Shown: positions 34,106 to 42,439 of the stretch, piece after piece
How positions within the stretch are numbered: the first letter of the stretch is position 1
Layout: every line of letters begins with the position of its first letter
NCBI RefSeq assembly: GCF_000428065.1
Contig: NZ_ATZF01000003.1
Coordinates: 124,001 to 188,000, forward strand
From: Shimazuella kribbensis DSM 45090
Lineage (GTDB): Bacteria; Bacillota; Bacilli; Thermoactinomycetales; Thermoactinomycetaceae
Direction of reading: 5' to 3'
Length of the DNA stretch: 64,000 nt
The notes under the pieces: generated by a model
Database searches by the model: none
Seen by the model: the letters and a program-made list of their open reading frames with translations, nothing else
Told to the model about the DNA's origin: nothing
Translations under genes and position numbers: made by a program

Positions 34106-34258
34106 AATTTGCTTATCTTGGTGTTCTGTTAGTGCCATTTCCATCAAGACTTGGATTACCCGCTTTTTTGCTTCTAAAGATTCTTCCAACTCTTGTGAAT
34201 GACTCTCAGATTGGTTTTGAACCCATACAAATTGGACAGGACCTGTTTTTCTTTTCAT
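34079..34258 (-). CDS. 59-residue protein, copy of the gene upstream of recombinase A
   Basis: MKRKTGPVQFVWVQNQSESH with AAAGGCGGTGTTTGG upstream. Same pattern as 22598-22762, about 65% identical by eye. Its recombinase partner is now 1.6 kb away, separated by the GC-rich insert. A palindrome TTGGTATATACCAA lies just upstream (34278-34291). Confidence 0.55.
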   Translation of the reverse strand: MKRKTGPVQFVWVQNQSESHSQELEESLEAKKRVIQVLMEMALTEHQDKQIHLLLHHNP

Positions 34259-34483
34259 CCAAACACCGCCTTTTATTTTGGTATATACCAATTTATGAAA
34301 CGAGGATTTTGTCCCATTCTTCAAAATCTACTCCAAAGTATCTGAATAGCTTTCCTTGTCGACTCCTCTTCAATCACCGTATCCATTTGCTAACTTCATT
34401 TCTGCATAATTTATTTCATTTCTTGCTTGCAGTAGCCTAATGTTTTCATTGCAATACCGGTATAGCATACCGATCGGAAAAGA

Positions 34484-34690
34484 TTATCCTCCTTCACTTA
34501 CTTGCATAGCTTTTATTTGTTCTAAAGCTTGATACTTTCGAGAAGAATCCGTTTGGATGGAAATAGGTAATGTAATTCCCACCAATCGATCAAACAATCT
34601 CCCATCCACATCCAATAGCTTTCCATTTCGATCATAAGAAAACCAACTCTTTAGCCTATCCAGATTAAGATTGCTAGTATAGTTGGTCAA
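34484..34690 (-). CDS. Hypothetical protein or fragment, about 68 aa
   Basis: The frame begins at a TTG within the break of sigK copy 2 and reads TNYTSNLNLDRLKSWFSYDR, LFDRLVGITLPISIQTDSSR and KYQALEQIKAMQVSEGG. It has no ribosome site, so it may be a 3' gene fragment joined to the sigK remnant. Not recognised. Confidence 0.35.
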   Translation of the reverse strand: MTNYTSNLNLDRLKSWFSYDRNGKLLDVDGRLFDRLVGITLPISIQTDSSRKYQALEQIKAMQVSEGG

Positions 34691-34806
34691 TTGATCTCTT
34701 CTTTCCTTTCCGATAAAGGCTGAGGAAAAGCGTTGCTCTTGATAAATGAGACAAATACCATCATTTCTTTGATTAGCAGTGACAAAACAGAAATTATCCC
34801 TGTCAT
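34687..34806 (-). pseudogene. sigK: Second sigK 5' end (39 codons) with promoter
   Basis: MTGIISVLSLLIKEMMVFVS FIKSNAFPQPLSERKEEIN then stop. It matches the intact N-terminal exon at 37200-37400 (pro-sequence and start of region 1.2/2) and breaks off before the recombination site. It has GGGAGGTACTT as ribosome site and a conserved sigma-E-like promoter. It cannot yield sigma K; it could still make a 39-residue pro-peptide in the mother cell. Confidence 0.85.
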
Positions 34807-34857
34807 AAGTACCTCCCTGCTCTTCTTGTACATATTTTTATTTTTATCAGTATTCTT

Positions 34858-34888
34858 ATTTCTATGCACAAAGCAGTAGGAATATGGT
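34858..34888 (-). promoter_or_regulatory. Sigma-E-type promoter of sigK copy 2
   Basis: On the minus strand: CCATATTCCTACTGCTTTGT followed by GCATAGAAAT. Matches the pattern CATATT - 14 bases - CATAnnnT and the promoter at 37450-37479. Confidence 0.6.
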
Positions 34889-34994
34889 TTTTCACACAAC
34901 AAATAGCCTTTGATTCAAAGAGAGACCGCTTTGGAAAAGTGTCCTTTTTTTAAAATTACTGGATATTAATATGCAAGTTCTACAACAATAAACA

Positions 34995-35099
34995 AAAAAA
35001 ACACATCCTTGTGAAGGGCGTGTTGGATAAATGCACATATCGAAAAGAAAAACATCGGCAAAAAGACGAGTTTACACTAGATGTATATCCAAAAATATA
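34995..35099 (+). pseudogene. C-terminal remnant of a second recombinase C
   Basis: 34 codons read ILVKGVLDKCTYRKEKHRQK then DEFTLDVYPKI and stop. Recombinase C ends [30 protein letters not shown]. No other part of this recombinase copy is visible. Confidence 0.75.
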
Positions 35100-35172
35100 A
35101 ATTGGGTCTCTCCCATCTGTTACCAGTAGAGAGAGACAGCCAAAACGAGATGGTTGATCGAACTGTTACGAT

Positions 35173-35658
35173 TCAATCCTCAACCCTGGTCAGAGCACTG
35201 AACTGCTCCAGCAACCCCGATTCTGCGACATACTCTGCTGCTCGGAACATTTCTGTCAGTCGAGCCTGTACTCCCCTTGAAGCTGCGAGGGAGATCTGCG
35301 ACTTCTCCAGGTTCGACTTGGAATCACCAAGCTTGTCACAGAGATCCTTTCGTACCTTCTCAGAAGCTGCGAGGGCCTCTTCGGAAGCTGCGAGGGAGGC
35401 CTGCAACCCCACCCGTTCCTTTTCGGAAGTTGCGAGAGAGGCCTGCAACCTCTCCCGTTCCTGCTTGGAAGCCGCGAGGGAGGCCTGCAACCTCTCCCGT
35501 TCCTGCTCGGAAGCCGCAAGGGAGGCCTGCAACCTCTCTCGCTCCTGCTCGGAAGCTGCGGGGGAGTTCTCTGGCTGGTTCTTCCATTTGTACCCACAGT
35601 AGAGTACAATCACACAACAAATGGCGAAGATGACCAGATCAGACCATACATCGTTCAT
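35173..35658 (-). CDS. Membrane-anchored coiled-coil protein with 14-residue repeats
   Basis: ATG after AAAGGGTCTACA; 161 residues. A transmembrane segment (LVIFAICCVIVLYCGY, about residues 8-24) is followed by a long coiled coil of near-identical 14-residue units (ASEQERERLQASLA and variants, at least five), then a shorter helical C-terminus. The repeat DNA is GC-rich. The organisation (one membrane span plus coiled coil) suggests a spacer or scaffold. Repeat number may vary between strains. Confidence 0.65.
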   Translation of the reverse strand: MNDVWSDLVIFAICCVIVLYCGYKWKNQPENSPAASEQERERLQASLAASEQERERLQASLAASKQERERLQASLATSEKERVGLQASLAASEEALAASEKVRKDLCDKLGDSKSNLEKSQISLAASRGVQARLTEMFRAAEYVAESGLLEQFSALTRVED

Positions 35659-36091
35659 TGTAGACCCTTTCTCGTTTTCACTTAACGTTATGATAACATT
35701 TTTATATATAACAATGTTGTACTTTATTATGCTCTTTACAATGATCATAGAAATATGAATACATAGTGTAACCCATTGTATTCTTTATCTGTTCTAATGG
35801 AGTGATACACCTTCGGTTATTTCTTGAAAAATTCGTATTAAATACGATGTCAGAGTTTAATCTATTGAAAATAGTTTGAAATTAATTAACATGATTATGC
35901 ACTAAGGCATAATGAAGGAAATCCTCTACAGAAAAATGTGCCTAATGAATCTCCACCGGACTCTGATTCCCATGTAAATCTTGATCAGACCTACCCTACA
36001 CAAACCCAAAACCTAAAACGGAATAATCGTGTGCTAAATCACTAGACTATGCCTATAATAGGGGTAATTCTAAAAAGGAGTAGCTGTCAAA
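35659..36091. other. Intergenic stretch
   Basis: AT-rich, no gene seen. It ends with the promoter (CCTATAATAGG) and ribosome site of the lipoprotein at 36092, both conserved at 16680-16715. Confidence 0.5.
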
Positions 36092-36958
36092 ATGAAAAAA
36101 TGGATCAGACCTTACATTGCTATTTTATTCCTGTTAAGCGCTTGTTCTTCTCAAGCCAAATCTCCCGTTATTCCCAAAAAGAATCCACCCAAACCGATCA
36201 CTTCCGTATCAGAGGCAATTGAAAAATCAACAGCGGCCATGGCAAAAATGAAAAGTTTTCAAGCGGAATACACGAAGAAATATACTTCTGACGAAGAAAA
36301 TAAAAAATCCGATTATCGAAATCATATCGTAAAGAATGATAATATATCTTTTACATTTATTGATCGGAATCAATATCATCTCTACAACCGTATACACGAG
36401 GATCGAACTACCAGAAAAGAAAAGCAACCTGACTTACAGACAGAAATCTATGTGAAAAACGATACCCTTTATACACATTATTTTGATTGGGGCGGAGATG
36501 GTACAGATCGCTGGGAGAAAGGAAAACCAACACATTCCACTCTTTCTGAAACTTTGTACAAAAATCCCATCTTCCTAGATCCGTCCTATCTATTAGCAAA
36601 CTTAAAACAAAATCAAAAACAAGTGAATCTTACGCAAACTCAAAAGGCATATATCCTTGAACTTACTTTGACTAATAAAGAGGAAGAAACAAGTATTATG
36701 GGTTTCGGCAAAGGTGGAAAAGGATATGTTGATGTGAATGTCATAAGGGAAATACCCCTTTATACAGTAAAAGTTACGATAGATAAAGAAACCCTTCTTA
36801 CTCAGAAAGTAGAGCAACATCAACTCTCTACAATCAATGCAGAAGATGAAACTGGAGATATTATCAAAACAGATGAGTACCAAACCCATATTTTTAAATG
36901 GAACGTAAAATCAATTAGTGTTCCAAAAGAAGCAGTTACAACATCCTACAGTAGTTAA
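36092..36958 (+). CDS. Lipoprotein, paralogue of the one at 15806
   Basis: 288 residues; MKKWIRPYIAILFLLSAC lipobox. About 80% identical by eye to the 15806-16675 protein, including promoter and ribosome site (AAAAGGAGTAGCTGTC), but on the opposite strand. The copies lie on either side of the sigK internal exon, one near each recombinase module, so they appear to have travelled with related elements. Confidence 0.8.
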   Translation: MKKWIRPYIAILFLLSACSSQAKSPVIPKKNPPKPITSVSEAIEKSTAAMAKMKSFQAEYTKKYTSDEENKKSDYRNHIVKNDNISFTFIDRNQYHLYNRIHEDRTTRKEKQPDLQTEIYVKNDTLYTHYFDWGGDGTDRWEKGKPTHSTLSETLYKNPIFLDPSYLLANLKQNQKQVNLTQTQKAYILELTLTNKEEETSIMGFGKGGKGYVDVNVIREIPLYTVKVTIDKETLLTQKVEQHQLSTINAEDETGDIIKTDEYQTHIFKWNVKSISVPKEAVTTSYSS

Positions 36959-37000
36959 AGATAATTAATAGGAAGAAATGGTTGGAAGACTAAAATAAAG

Positions 37001-37031
37001 AGTGATCCAACAATATATGGATCACTTCTTT
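37001..37031 (+). terminator. Rho-independent terminator
   Basis: AGTGATCCA-loop-TGGATCACT followed by TCTTTTT, after the lipoprotein gene. Confidence 0.8.
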
Positions 37032-37068
37032 TTAAAGCTTAATTTTTTAGGGCTTGTCCAATATTCAC

Positions 37069-37188
37069 TCAAGCCGAATTCTTGCTCTCCTCTACAATCT
37101 CCTTCTCCCACACCACATCGTTCTTCGATGCAGGTACAACTCCTAGCTCAAACCCAGCATTCATCACAATTTTTTTACACCGGTTCAT
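37069..37188 (-). CDS. Stranded 3' end of recombinase A gene
   Basis: Starts immediately inside the element and reads MNRCKKIVMNAGFELGVVPA then SKNDVVWEKEIVEESKNSA. As it stands it could only be a 39-residue orphan frame whose ATG overlaps the sigK stop (ATGA). In the excised circle it is in frame with recombinase A (HEEI-ANMNRCKKIV...). Its last 50 bases resemble the tail of recombinase B near 31740-31785. Confidence 0.6.
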   Translation of the reverse strand: MNRCKKIVMNAGFELGVVPASKNDVVWEKEIVEESKNSA

Positions 37189-37400
37189 GTTCGCAATCTC
37201 TTTACAATGTGAGCAACCAAACGCAAATTGTGTTCGATCAAGAGATTGCGAGCATAGCTGTCTCCTTCTGACATTTTCTTGAGATTTATCTCCTCTTCCT
37301 GTTCTGAAAGTGGCTGGGGGAAAGCATTGCTTTTAATAAAAGAGACAAATACCATCATCTCTTTGATGAGCAACGACAAAGCAGTTATTATACCTGGCAT
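37185..37400 (-). CDS. sigK: sigK N-terminal exon
   Basis: ATG after GCAGGAGGTATCT. The pro-sequence MPGIITALSLLIKEMMVFVS is followed by AFPQPLSEQEEEINLKKMSE and RNLLIEHNLRLVAHIVK, as in pro-sigma K. After codon 67 the reading departs (RLRT, stop) because element A begins. It encodes the removable membrane-associated pro-peptide and region 1.2/start of region 2. It is the only copy that reaches the recombination site. Confidence 0.93.
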   Translation of the reverse strand: MPGIITALSLLIKEMMVFVSFIKSNAFPQPLSEQEEEINLKKMSEGDSYARNLLIEHNLRLVAHIVKRLRT

Positions 37401-37449
37401 AGATACCTCCTGCTTTAGTACATGTATTTATTCCTTATTGGCATTTTTA

Positions 37450-37479
37450 TATTTATGCAGGCAACAGTAGGAATATGGC
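37450..37479 (-). promoter_or_regulatory. Sigma-E-type promoter of sigK
   Basis: On the minus strand: GCCATATTCCTACTGTTGCC then TGCATAAAT, i.e. CATATT - 14 bases - CATAAAT, fitting mother-cell sigma E. It is conserved at the sigK copy at 34806. Confidence 0.7.
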
Positions 37480-37563
37480 TTTTCTTCAAACAAACTGCAT
37501 AGCTTCACTTAAATATTGTCCCTAAAAAGAGACCTGCCTTAAATTAAGGTAAGGTCTTGTTTT

Positions 37564-39072
37564 CTAATGCTGTGCCATTTTCCCCTCTGATAACTTTGCA
37601 TTCCCCATTAATGCTACAAATAATAATGCAAGAATAGCTGGTACGAAAGTCCAGAGAAAAGTTTGAGCAATCGAAGTAGATAAGACTGCGGTTATTTTAT
37701 CCAAAATAGGTGCTGGTATCTCCGCTCTACCTTCGGGTGAAAGAAGAGAATGCGGGTCCCCTATATCAGCACTTCCTAGTGCATCCATCGAAGCAAATGT
37801 AGCAGATAGTTTATCACTAAAAATATTCCGTTGAATTACTCCAAATATCGTAATGCCTACTGTCATACCTAAAGACCGTAAAAATGCATTAGTAGAACTA
37901 GCAGCTCCTCGTTGGTGACTATCAAAATGATGCATCGCTGCCATACCCAGTACAGAGAAAGACGCTCCTGTTCCTAAACCAATAATTATCATATAGGTGG
38001 TAACTGCAATCCTTGATGTATCTGGTGTAAGTGTACTTAGTAATCCGATACCAACTAATAGAATTCCAACGGAAGCAAGCATAACTCCTCGATAACTCAT
38101 TCTTTTGACCAACTCCCCTCCAAAAGAAGCAGTGATGGTTGTTCCAATCATCATAGGAATGAGTAATAGTCCAGAATTAGTAGCACTACCACCCATTACA
38201 CCTTGGATATAAAGTGGAATATAGATAGTTGCTACCATAAAAGTAGCACCATAAAACAGTCCAACAAAATTACTAGTTACATATAAACGATGTTTAAACA
38301 TGGCAAATGAGATAATCGGGTTTTTTGCTTTGGTTTCAATATATAGAAACGCTCCAAACAAAATAACAAAACCAGCAAACAAAGATAAAATTTGCACAGA
38401 ACTCCATGCATATTGATCTCCACCAAGCTCTAATCCAAACATGAAACAAACAATACCTGCAACTAAAGTAGTCGCACCCCACCAGTCGATAGTCTGTTTC
38501 ACCTGTTTTGTTGATTCATGGTAATACAGAAAGATAAGTATCAAGCAAATAACACCTATCGGAATATTGATATAAAATATCCAACGCCAATTCCAAAAAT
38601 CAGTAATATAAGCTCCGACAAGCGGTCCAAAAATACTGGAAAGACCAAATACAGCTCCAAAAATGCCACCCATTTTCCCACGTTGTTCCGCAGGAAATAC
38701 ATCCCAAATAATAGTAAAAGCAATCGGCATCAATGCCCCTCCACCAATACCTTGGATAGCACGATAAATGCTCAATTGAGTAATATTTTGTGCGGTACCA
38801 CACAAAACAGAACCTAGTAGAAATAACAAAATCCCCAACATAAAAAATCGCTTTCTACCATACATATCAGATAATTTCCCAAAGATCGGCATCCCTGCCA
38901 TCTCTGCAATCAAGTAAGCAGATGTAACCCAAACAAATTGATCCAAACCACCTAATTCTCCAACGATTGTTCCCATTGCAGTGGAGACAATTGTATTATC
39001 TAGCGATGCTACCAATATCGCTAAAAGTAATGCACCCATCACAGGGACAAGCTTTGTTTTCTCTAATTTCAT
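37564..39072 (-). CDS. DHA2-family MFS drug exporter, 14 TM
   Basis: 502 residues with 14 hydrophobic segments. Characteristic motifs: LDNTIVSTAMGTIVGEL (D1 region), GKLSDMYGRKRFFMLG (motif A), RAIQGIGGGALMPIAF (motif B), GPLVGAYITDFWNWRWIFYI (motif C end). This is the EmrB/QacA drug:H+ antiporter type. The start has a moderate ribosome site. It stands alone; the glycosyltransferase upstream is separated by a terminator. A role in export of toxic or self-made compounds is likely. Confidence 0.9.
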   Translation of the reverse strand: MKLEKTKLVPVMGALLLAILVASLDNTIVSTAMGTIVGELGGLDQFVWVTSAYLIAEMAGMPIFGKLSDMYGRKRFFMLGILLFLLGSVLCGTAQNITQLSIYRAIQGIGGGALMPIAFTIIWDVFPAEQRGKMGGIFGAVFGLSSIFGPLVGAYITDFWNWRWIFYINIPIGVICLILIFLYYHESTKQVKQTIDWWGATTLVAGIVCFMFGLELGGDQYAWSSVQILSLFAGFVILFGAFLYIETKAKNPIISFAMFKHRLYVTSNFVGLFYGATFMVATIYIPLYIQGVMGGSATNSGLLLIPMMIGTTITASFGGELVKRMSYRGVMLASVGILLVGIGLLSTLTPDTSRIAVTTYMIIIGLGTGASFSVLGMAAMHHFDSHQRGAASSTNAFLRSLGMTVGITIFGVIQRNIFSDKLSATFASMDALGSADIGDPHSLLSPEGRAEIPAPILDKITAVLSTSIAQTFLWTFVPAILALLFVALMGNAKLSEGKMAQH

Positions 39073-39510
39073 GCTATAATCTCCATTTCTCTTACTTTTT
39101 AATTACATATCTTGCTCATAGGGGTTTGTTGAAGTCGCTCTCCTTTTCATACTTATGATAAAACTTCTCTCCTGACATCTAGTGTCAGGAGAGAAGAACT
39201 AGCTAGAAATCAATACCTAACACCTAGTAAACTTAAGGCATGCAGGAGACAACATTAGACAGAAAATTGTATATTCATAACATTCGTAAATTAATTGATC
39301 CAGTTAACAGTTACACTTATATTGCCCGCTTTACAATCGCTCTATAAATATTCTTAATTTTCTGAATTTATTTCCGTATACCCTTCCTCATACCACTGCA
39401 TGGACTAATTATAGATGTGTAGATGATGAGCCCATCGCAATGTGATTGGTCAACTTCATAGTTATGTGTTTAAACTATATAAGACAGCTTCTAAACACCT
39501 TCTTCTACTC
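39073..39510. other. Intergenic stretch
   Basis: Contains the terminator at 39164-39196. The remainder is AT-rich with no gene seen. Confidence 0.5.
39164..39196 (-). terminator. Perfect 14-bp hairpin
   Basis: CTTCTCTCCTGACA and TGTCAGGAGAGAAG around TCTAG. On the minus strand it is followed by TTTTATC, so it probably ends the glycosyltransferase transcript. It also lies upstream of the exporter gene, where it could act as a regulatory site. Confidence 0.65.
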
Positions 39511-40707
39511 CTAGACATTACTCAATCCCAAATGTTCATCTATTGCTTTTAGGGCTTTTGCTACTCCTCCTGCTTCCTTCAAGCTGTTGCTCAATTTCTT
39601 CGCATTTTCTCGATAAGATGGGTCGGACAAAACTGTTCGAACTGCTTCTTGTAGCTTTTCTACACTTACTTCGTGTGGTTCTATTCGATAGCCAGCATGA
39701 AGTTCCTCCAATCTGTTTGCGATCAAAGGTTGATCTGAGGTTTGCGGGATAACAACAAGAGGAACTTCATAATAAAGGGCCTCGCTCGCACTATTCATTC
39801 CCCCATGGGTAATAAAGAGGTTTGTACGCTGTAAAACTTCAAGCTGTGGTACATAATTACGGACAATAAAATTTTCCGGTAATGTCTCTAGTTTGGTTAT
39901 ATCCGTTGATTTGCCTACTGATAATACAACTTTTCCCTCAAAGTCTCGAAAGGCTTCTACGCAAGTTTGAAAGAAATCCTCAAATCCATAAAGGACTGTT
40001 CCCATTGATATATAAATTACTTTCTGATTGATTAACTCTTCTAAAGGAAAATTATTTGATTGCATTCGGCTTGAGATAGCAGGACCAATAAATACATACG
40101 AATCATCCAAATATTGCCCACCTGGTTGAAATGATTTGCTTGTGTAGACAATATTCAATTCTGCACTATTCATCATGAATTGAAACGGATGTTTTACTTT
40201 CACACCAAATTTCTCTTCCATTTGTTTGGTTAAAGATGCATTTTCTTTCACTATTTCCGATGAAGAATCCAAAAAACCACCTAGATTTTCACTTTTTAGT
40301 ATGGTGAAAAATTGTTCTTCTGGTATTGCGAAACTAGTGGATGATGAGATAGAGGGGAGGTTTAAATAATCTTTGACCAATAATCCTGCACCGAACGTAT
40401 CATAATACACATAATCAAATGTGATGGTTTCAGCTAGTTTCTGAACAATAGACAAAATTTCATGAGAAATCTTTATCAGATCTTGCAAAAATTCATGAAT
40501 ATTTGCATTTTTCATTTCCTGCGGTGAAATCGGCTTTATATGATTGGTATGAAGATACACATAAGCACCTAAGCCTTCAATCCGTTCTCTAAATTCTTCT
40601 GTTGTTACATAATGAACAGAGTCTCCACGATCAATCAATGCTTTCACTATACCAAGGGTTGGATTGATATGACCCTCAGCAGGTATGTTTATCATTAATA
40701 CATTCAT
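39511..40707 (-). CDS. MGT-family UDP-glycosyltransferase
   Basis: 398 residues, GT-B fold. N-terminal [20 protein letters not shown] is the acceptor-domain signature of macrolide-type glycosyltransferases (YjiC/YojK). The C-terminal donor motif is [20 protein letters not shown] followed by [16 protein letters not shown]. Enzymes of this family glycosylate macrolides, flavonoids or lipids for detoxification. Start ATG with GAGGAAAACACTT upstream. Confidence 0.9.
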   Translation of the reverse strand: MNVLMINIPAEGHINPTLGIVKALIDRGDSVHYVTTEEFRERIEGLGAYVYLHTNHIKPISPQEMKNANIHEFLQDLIKISHEILSIVQKLAETITFDYVYYDTFGAGLLVKDYLNLPSISSSTSFAIPEEQFFTILKSENLGGFLDSSSEIVKENASLTKQMEEKFGVKVKHPFQFMMNSAELNIVYTSKSFQPGGQYLDDSYVFIGPAISSRMQSNNFPLEELINQKVIYISMGTVLYGFEDFFQTCVEAFRDFEGKVVLSVGKSTDITKLETLPENFIVRNYVPQLEVLQRTNLFITHGGMNSASEALYYEVPLVVIPQTSDQPLIANRLEELHAGYRIEPHEVSVEKLQEAVRTVLSDPSYRENAKKLSNSLKEAGGVAKALKAIDEHLGLSNV

Positions 40708-41085
40708 AAGTGTTTTCCTCGTTTCTGTAATTTAGTCAAAATCAGACTTTCTTTAGTATAAACGGTAATTTTTTAAATTATAAGACTTGTATTTCATACG
40801 AAATTCCTTACCTCGCAGCTCAATAAATAACCTAATCCAGCTCCTTGTTGACCAAAATAGACTAATTTATGGTCTCGTTCACCTAGGAAAAGTGAGTTCA
40901 TGGCTCTTATTAGTGATTGTTAGCTTTCTTATTATAGCAACGTTAAAGCGGATTAAAGAAAAATAAGATAAATTGAAAAAGCAACATTCGTAAATGGTTG
41001 CTTTTTCTTTCTAGATTGCTTTTGATCATATGTCTGGAATATACTTATTAGGGATTCTTATGAAATATTCACTTAAAATTCCAAT
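40708..41085. other. Intergenic stretch with terminator
   Basis: A short hydrophobic frame ends near 40968 (SSWLLLVIVSFLIIATLKRI) without a proper start, perhaps a remnant. A terminator AAAAAGCAAC/GGTTGCTTTTT lies at 40976-41009. Confidence 0.5.
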
Positions 41086-41613
41086 CTATGTTTCCTTCGT
41101 TATATCGTGCTTTAACAACTTTTGTTGTCCATAAATTTTTTCAAAAAGAATTCCTGTGAAATAATAAAACACGAGGCCAAAACAAATATGAATAAGTGTA
41201 AATTTAGAACCAAACGAAGTGAATTCATATACTAAAACTGGCAGTTTCACGGTTGACCAAGCGCCTAAGAAAAATACTATATAGCGGACACTCGCTCCTT
41301 TTTTCAATAAAAGTACTGCAATTGGAAAAGCTATATACAGAGGGCCTGCTGCTACTGATGCTAATAATAAAGTAAAGAAGACACCATATATACTTGATTT
41401 TCCCCCCATAAATCGAATGAGTGTTTCTTTCTTTACCCATTGATCCAATAATCCCACTAATACAAATACAGGGGGAAGTAAAAATAGCATATCCAATATA
41501 CTTTTACTAGTTAACTGAACTGTTTTCATTGCAATAGCTTGATTCATCCATGCAACAAGAAATAGCCCTAATAATAAAATGAAGAAGAACCAATATCTTT
41601 TTAGCGTCGTCAT
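41086..41613 (-). CDS. Permease half-protein B (ArsP/YraQ-like)
   Basis: 175 residues, about five membrane spans. DMLFLLPPVFVLVGLLDQWV, GVFFTLLLASVAAGPLYIAF and VFFLGAWSTVKLPVLVYE match one half of the PF03773-type predicted permeases. The ATG overlaps the stop of the preceding gene (ATGA), so both halves are made together and presumably form one transporter. Confidence 0.75.
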   Translation of the reverse strand: MTTLKRYWFFFILLLGLFLVAWMNQAIAMKTVQLTSKSILDMLFLLPPVFVLVGLLDQWVKKETLIRFMGGKSSIYGVFFTLLLASVAAGPLYIAFPIAVLLLKKGASVRYIVFFLGAWSTVKLPVLVYEFTSFGSKFTLIHICFGLVFYYFTGILFEKIYGQQKLLKHDITKET

Positions 41614-42092
41614 GTCATCACCACCCAAATGATCAGTGCAAAAAGAAGGGACATGATTATCGCCGAAATATTTCGAGCATAAGCAAAACTTCGTCCAAAT
41701 GTTTTTTGTTCCATTGATAAAGTTGCAAGTCCTACAGACATTAATGTCGACATGAATACCGCTACTTGTGGAAGACCAGCGCCATTTTGAACTAGTGTAT
41801 GTCCGAGAGGAAAAACAATAAAGCTTGGAACTAAAGCAATTGAGCCAATAATTGTGGAATAAAGGATGCCTAGTAAACCCGAATTTCCGCCAATAAATGA
41901 AGATATAAGGGATGGTGTTAATAAAGATAATGCTAGCCCAACAAAAAGCATAATAGCTAATAAATCCGGTAAAACATTGCGAAACATTTTCCATGAACTC
42001 CATAAGGCTACTTTTGTTTTATGTTTGTCTTTTATGAAAGAAACACCCAAATATATAGTAGCGATACTATATAGAACAATCGCATTAATCAT
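41610..42092 (-). CDS. Permease half-protein A (ArsP/YraQ-like)
   Basis: 160 residues, four spans: LPDLLAIMLFVGLALSLLTP, ILYSTIIGSIALVPSFIVFP, LMSVGLATLSMEQKTFG. It is the other half of the split permease. It overlaps the PadR gene by 8 bases, so the three genes are an operon. Substrate unknown; relatives move organoarsenicals or metal-related solutes. Confidence 0.75.
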   Translation of the reverse strand: MINAIVLYSIATIYLGVSFIKDKHKTKVALWSSWKMFRNVLPDLLAIMLFVGLALSLLTPSLISSFIGGNSGLLGILYSTIIGSIALVPSFIVFPLGHTLVQNGAGLPQVAVFMSTLMSVGLATLSMEQKTFGRSFAYARNISAIIMSLLFALIIWVVMT

Positions 42093-42426
42093 TATTTTGA
42101 GCCTTCCATCTTTTATATTTCCCTAGGAAGAATGATAGATTTTTTATTTTTTCTTCAATATCTATTTGAAAATATTCTAATTTCTTATTTCCAACTTCAG
42201 TGATTTTGTACATTTTTATCGGTTTATCATGATCAGATTTATCCAGATAAGACTCAACGGCACCTTCATCCTCTAATTTTTTTAGTGTGCGATATAGTAT
42301 GGCACTATCAATTGGATTGATGGGAAGCTCTTCCTCACATTTTTGTAGAAGTCTCCCTCCATAGTTATCTCCCTCTGTTAAAAAAAGCAAAAGAAATGCA
42401 CCTGTATGTCTCCCTGTATGTTTCAT
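42085..42426 (-). CDS. PadR-family regulator of the split permease
   Basis: 113 residues: HTGAFLLLFLTEGDNYGGRL, NPIDSAILYRTLKKLEDEGA, then the wing PIKMYKITEVGNKKLEYF. The start codon has only a poor ribosome site. A complete promoter, double operator and GGAGGT occur 1.5 kb upstream on the far side of a TnpB element, so the insertion probably severed this gene from its control region. Confidence 0.85.
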   Translation of the reverse strand: MKHTGRHTGAFLLLFLTEGDNYGGRLLQKCEEELPINPIDSAILYRTLKKLEDEGAVESYLDKSDHDKPIKMYKITEVGNKKLEYFQIDIEEKIKNLSFFLGKYKRWKAQNND

Positions 42427-42439
42427 GAAATATATAACC

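Larger units (their letters stand above)
20953..37200. mobile_element. 16.2-kb sigK intervening element A
   Basis: Bounded by the N-terminal sigK exon (ends at the Lys67 codon, 37200-37202) and the internal exon. The four bases AAGA are present at both ends. Excision across them gives GTA AAG AAA TTT GAA, restoring HIVKKFENTG, as in known sigma K proteins. The cargo is a patchwork: recombinase A, small genes, ArsR unit, coat protein, methyltransferase, WYL/GyrI unit, decayed second element and foreign GC-rich DNA. Confidence 0.85.

Noticed and set aside
40880-40970. 23-residue hydrophobic peptide
   Set aside because: Preceded by an in-frame stop and lacks proper ribosome-site spacing; probably a remnant.
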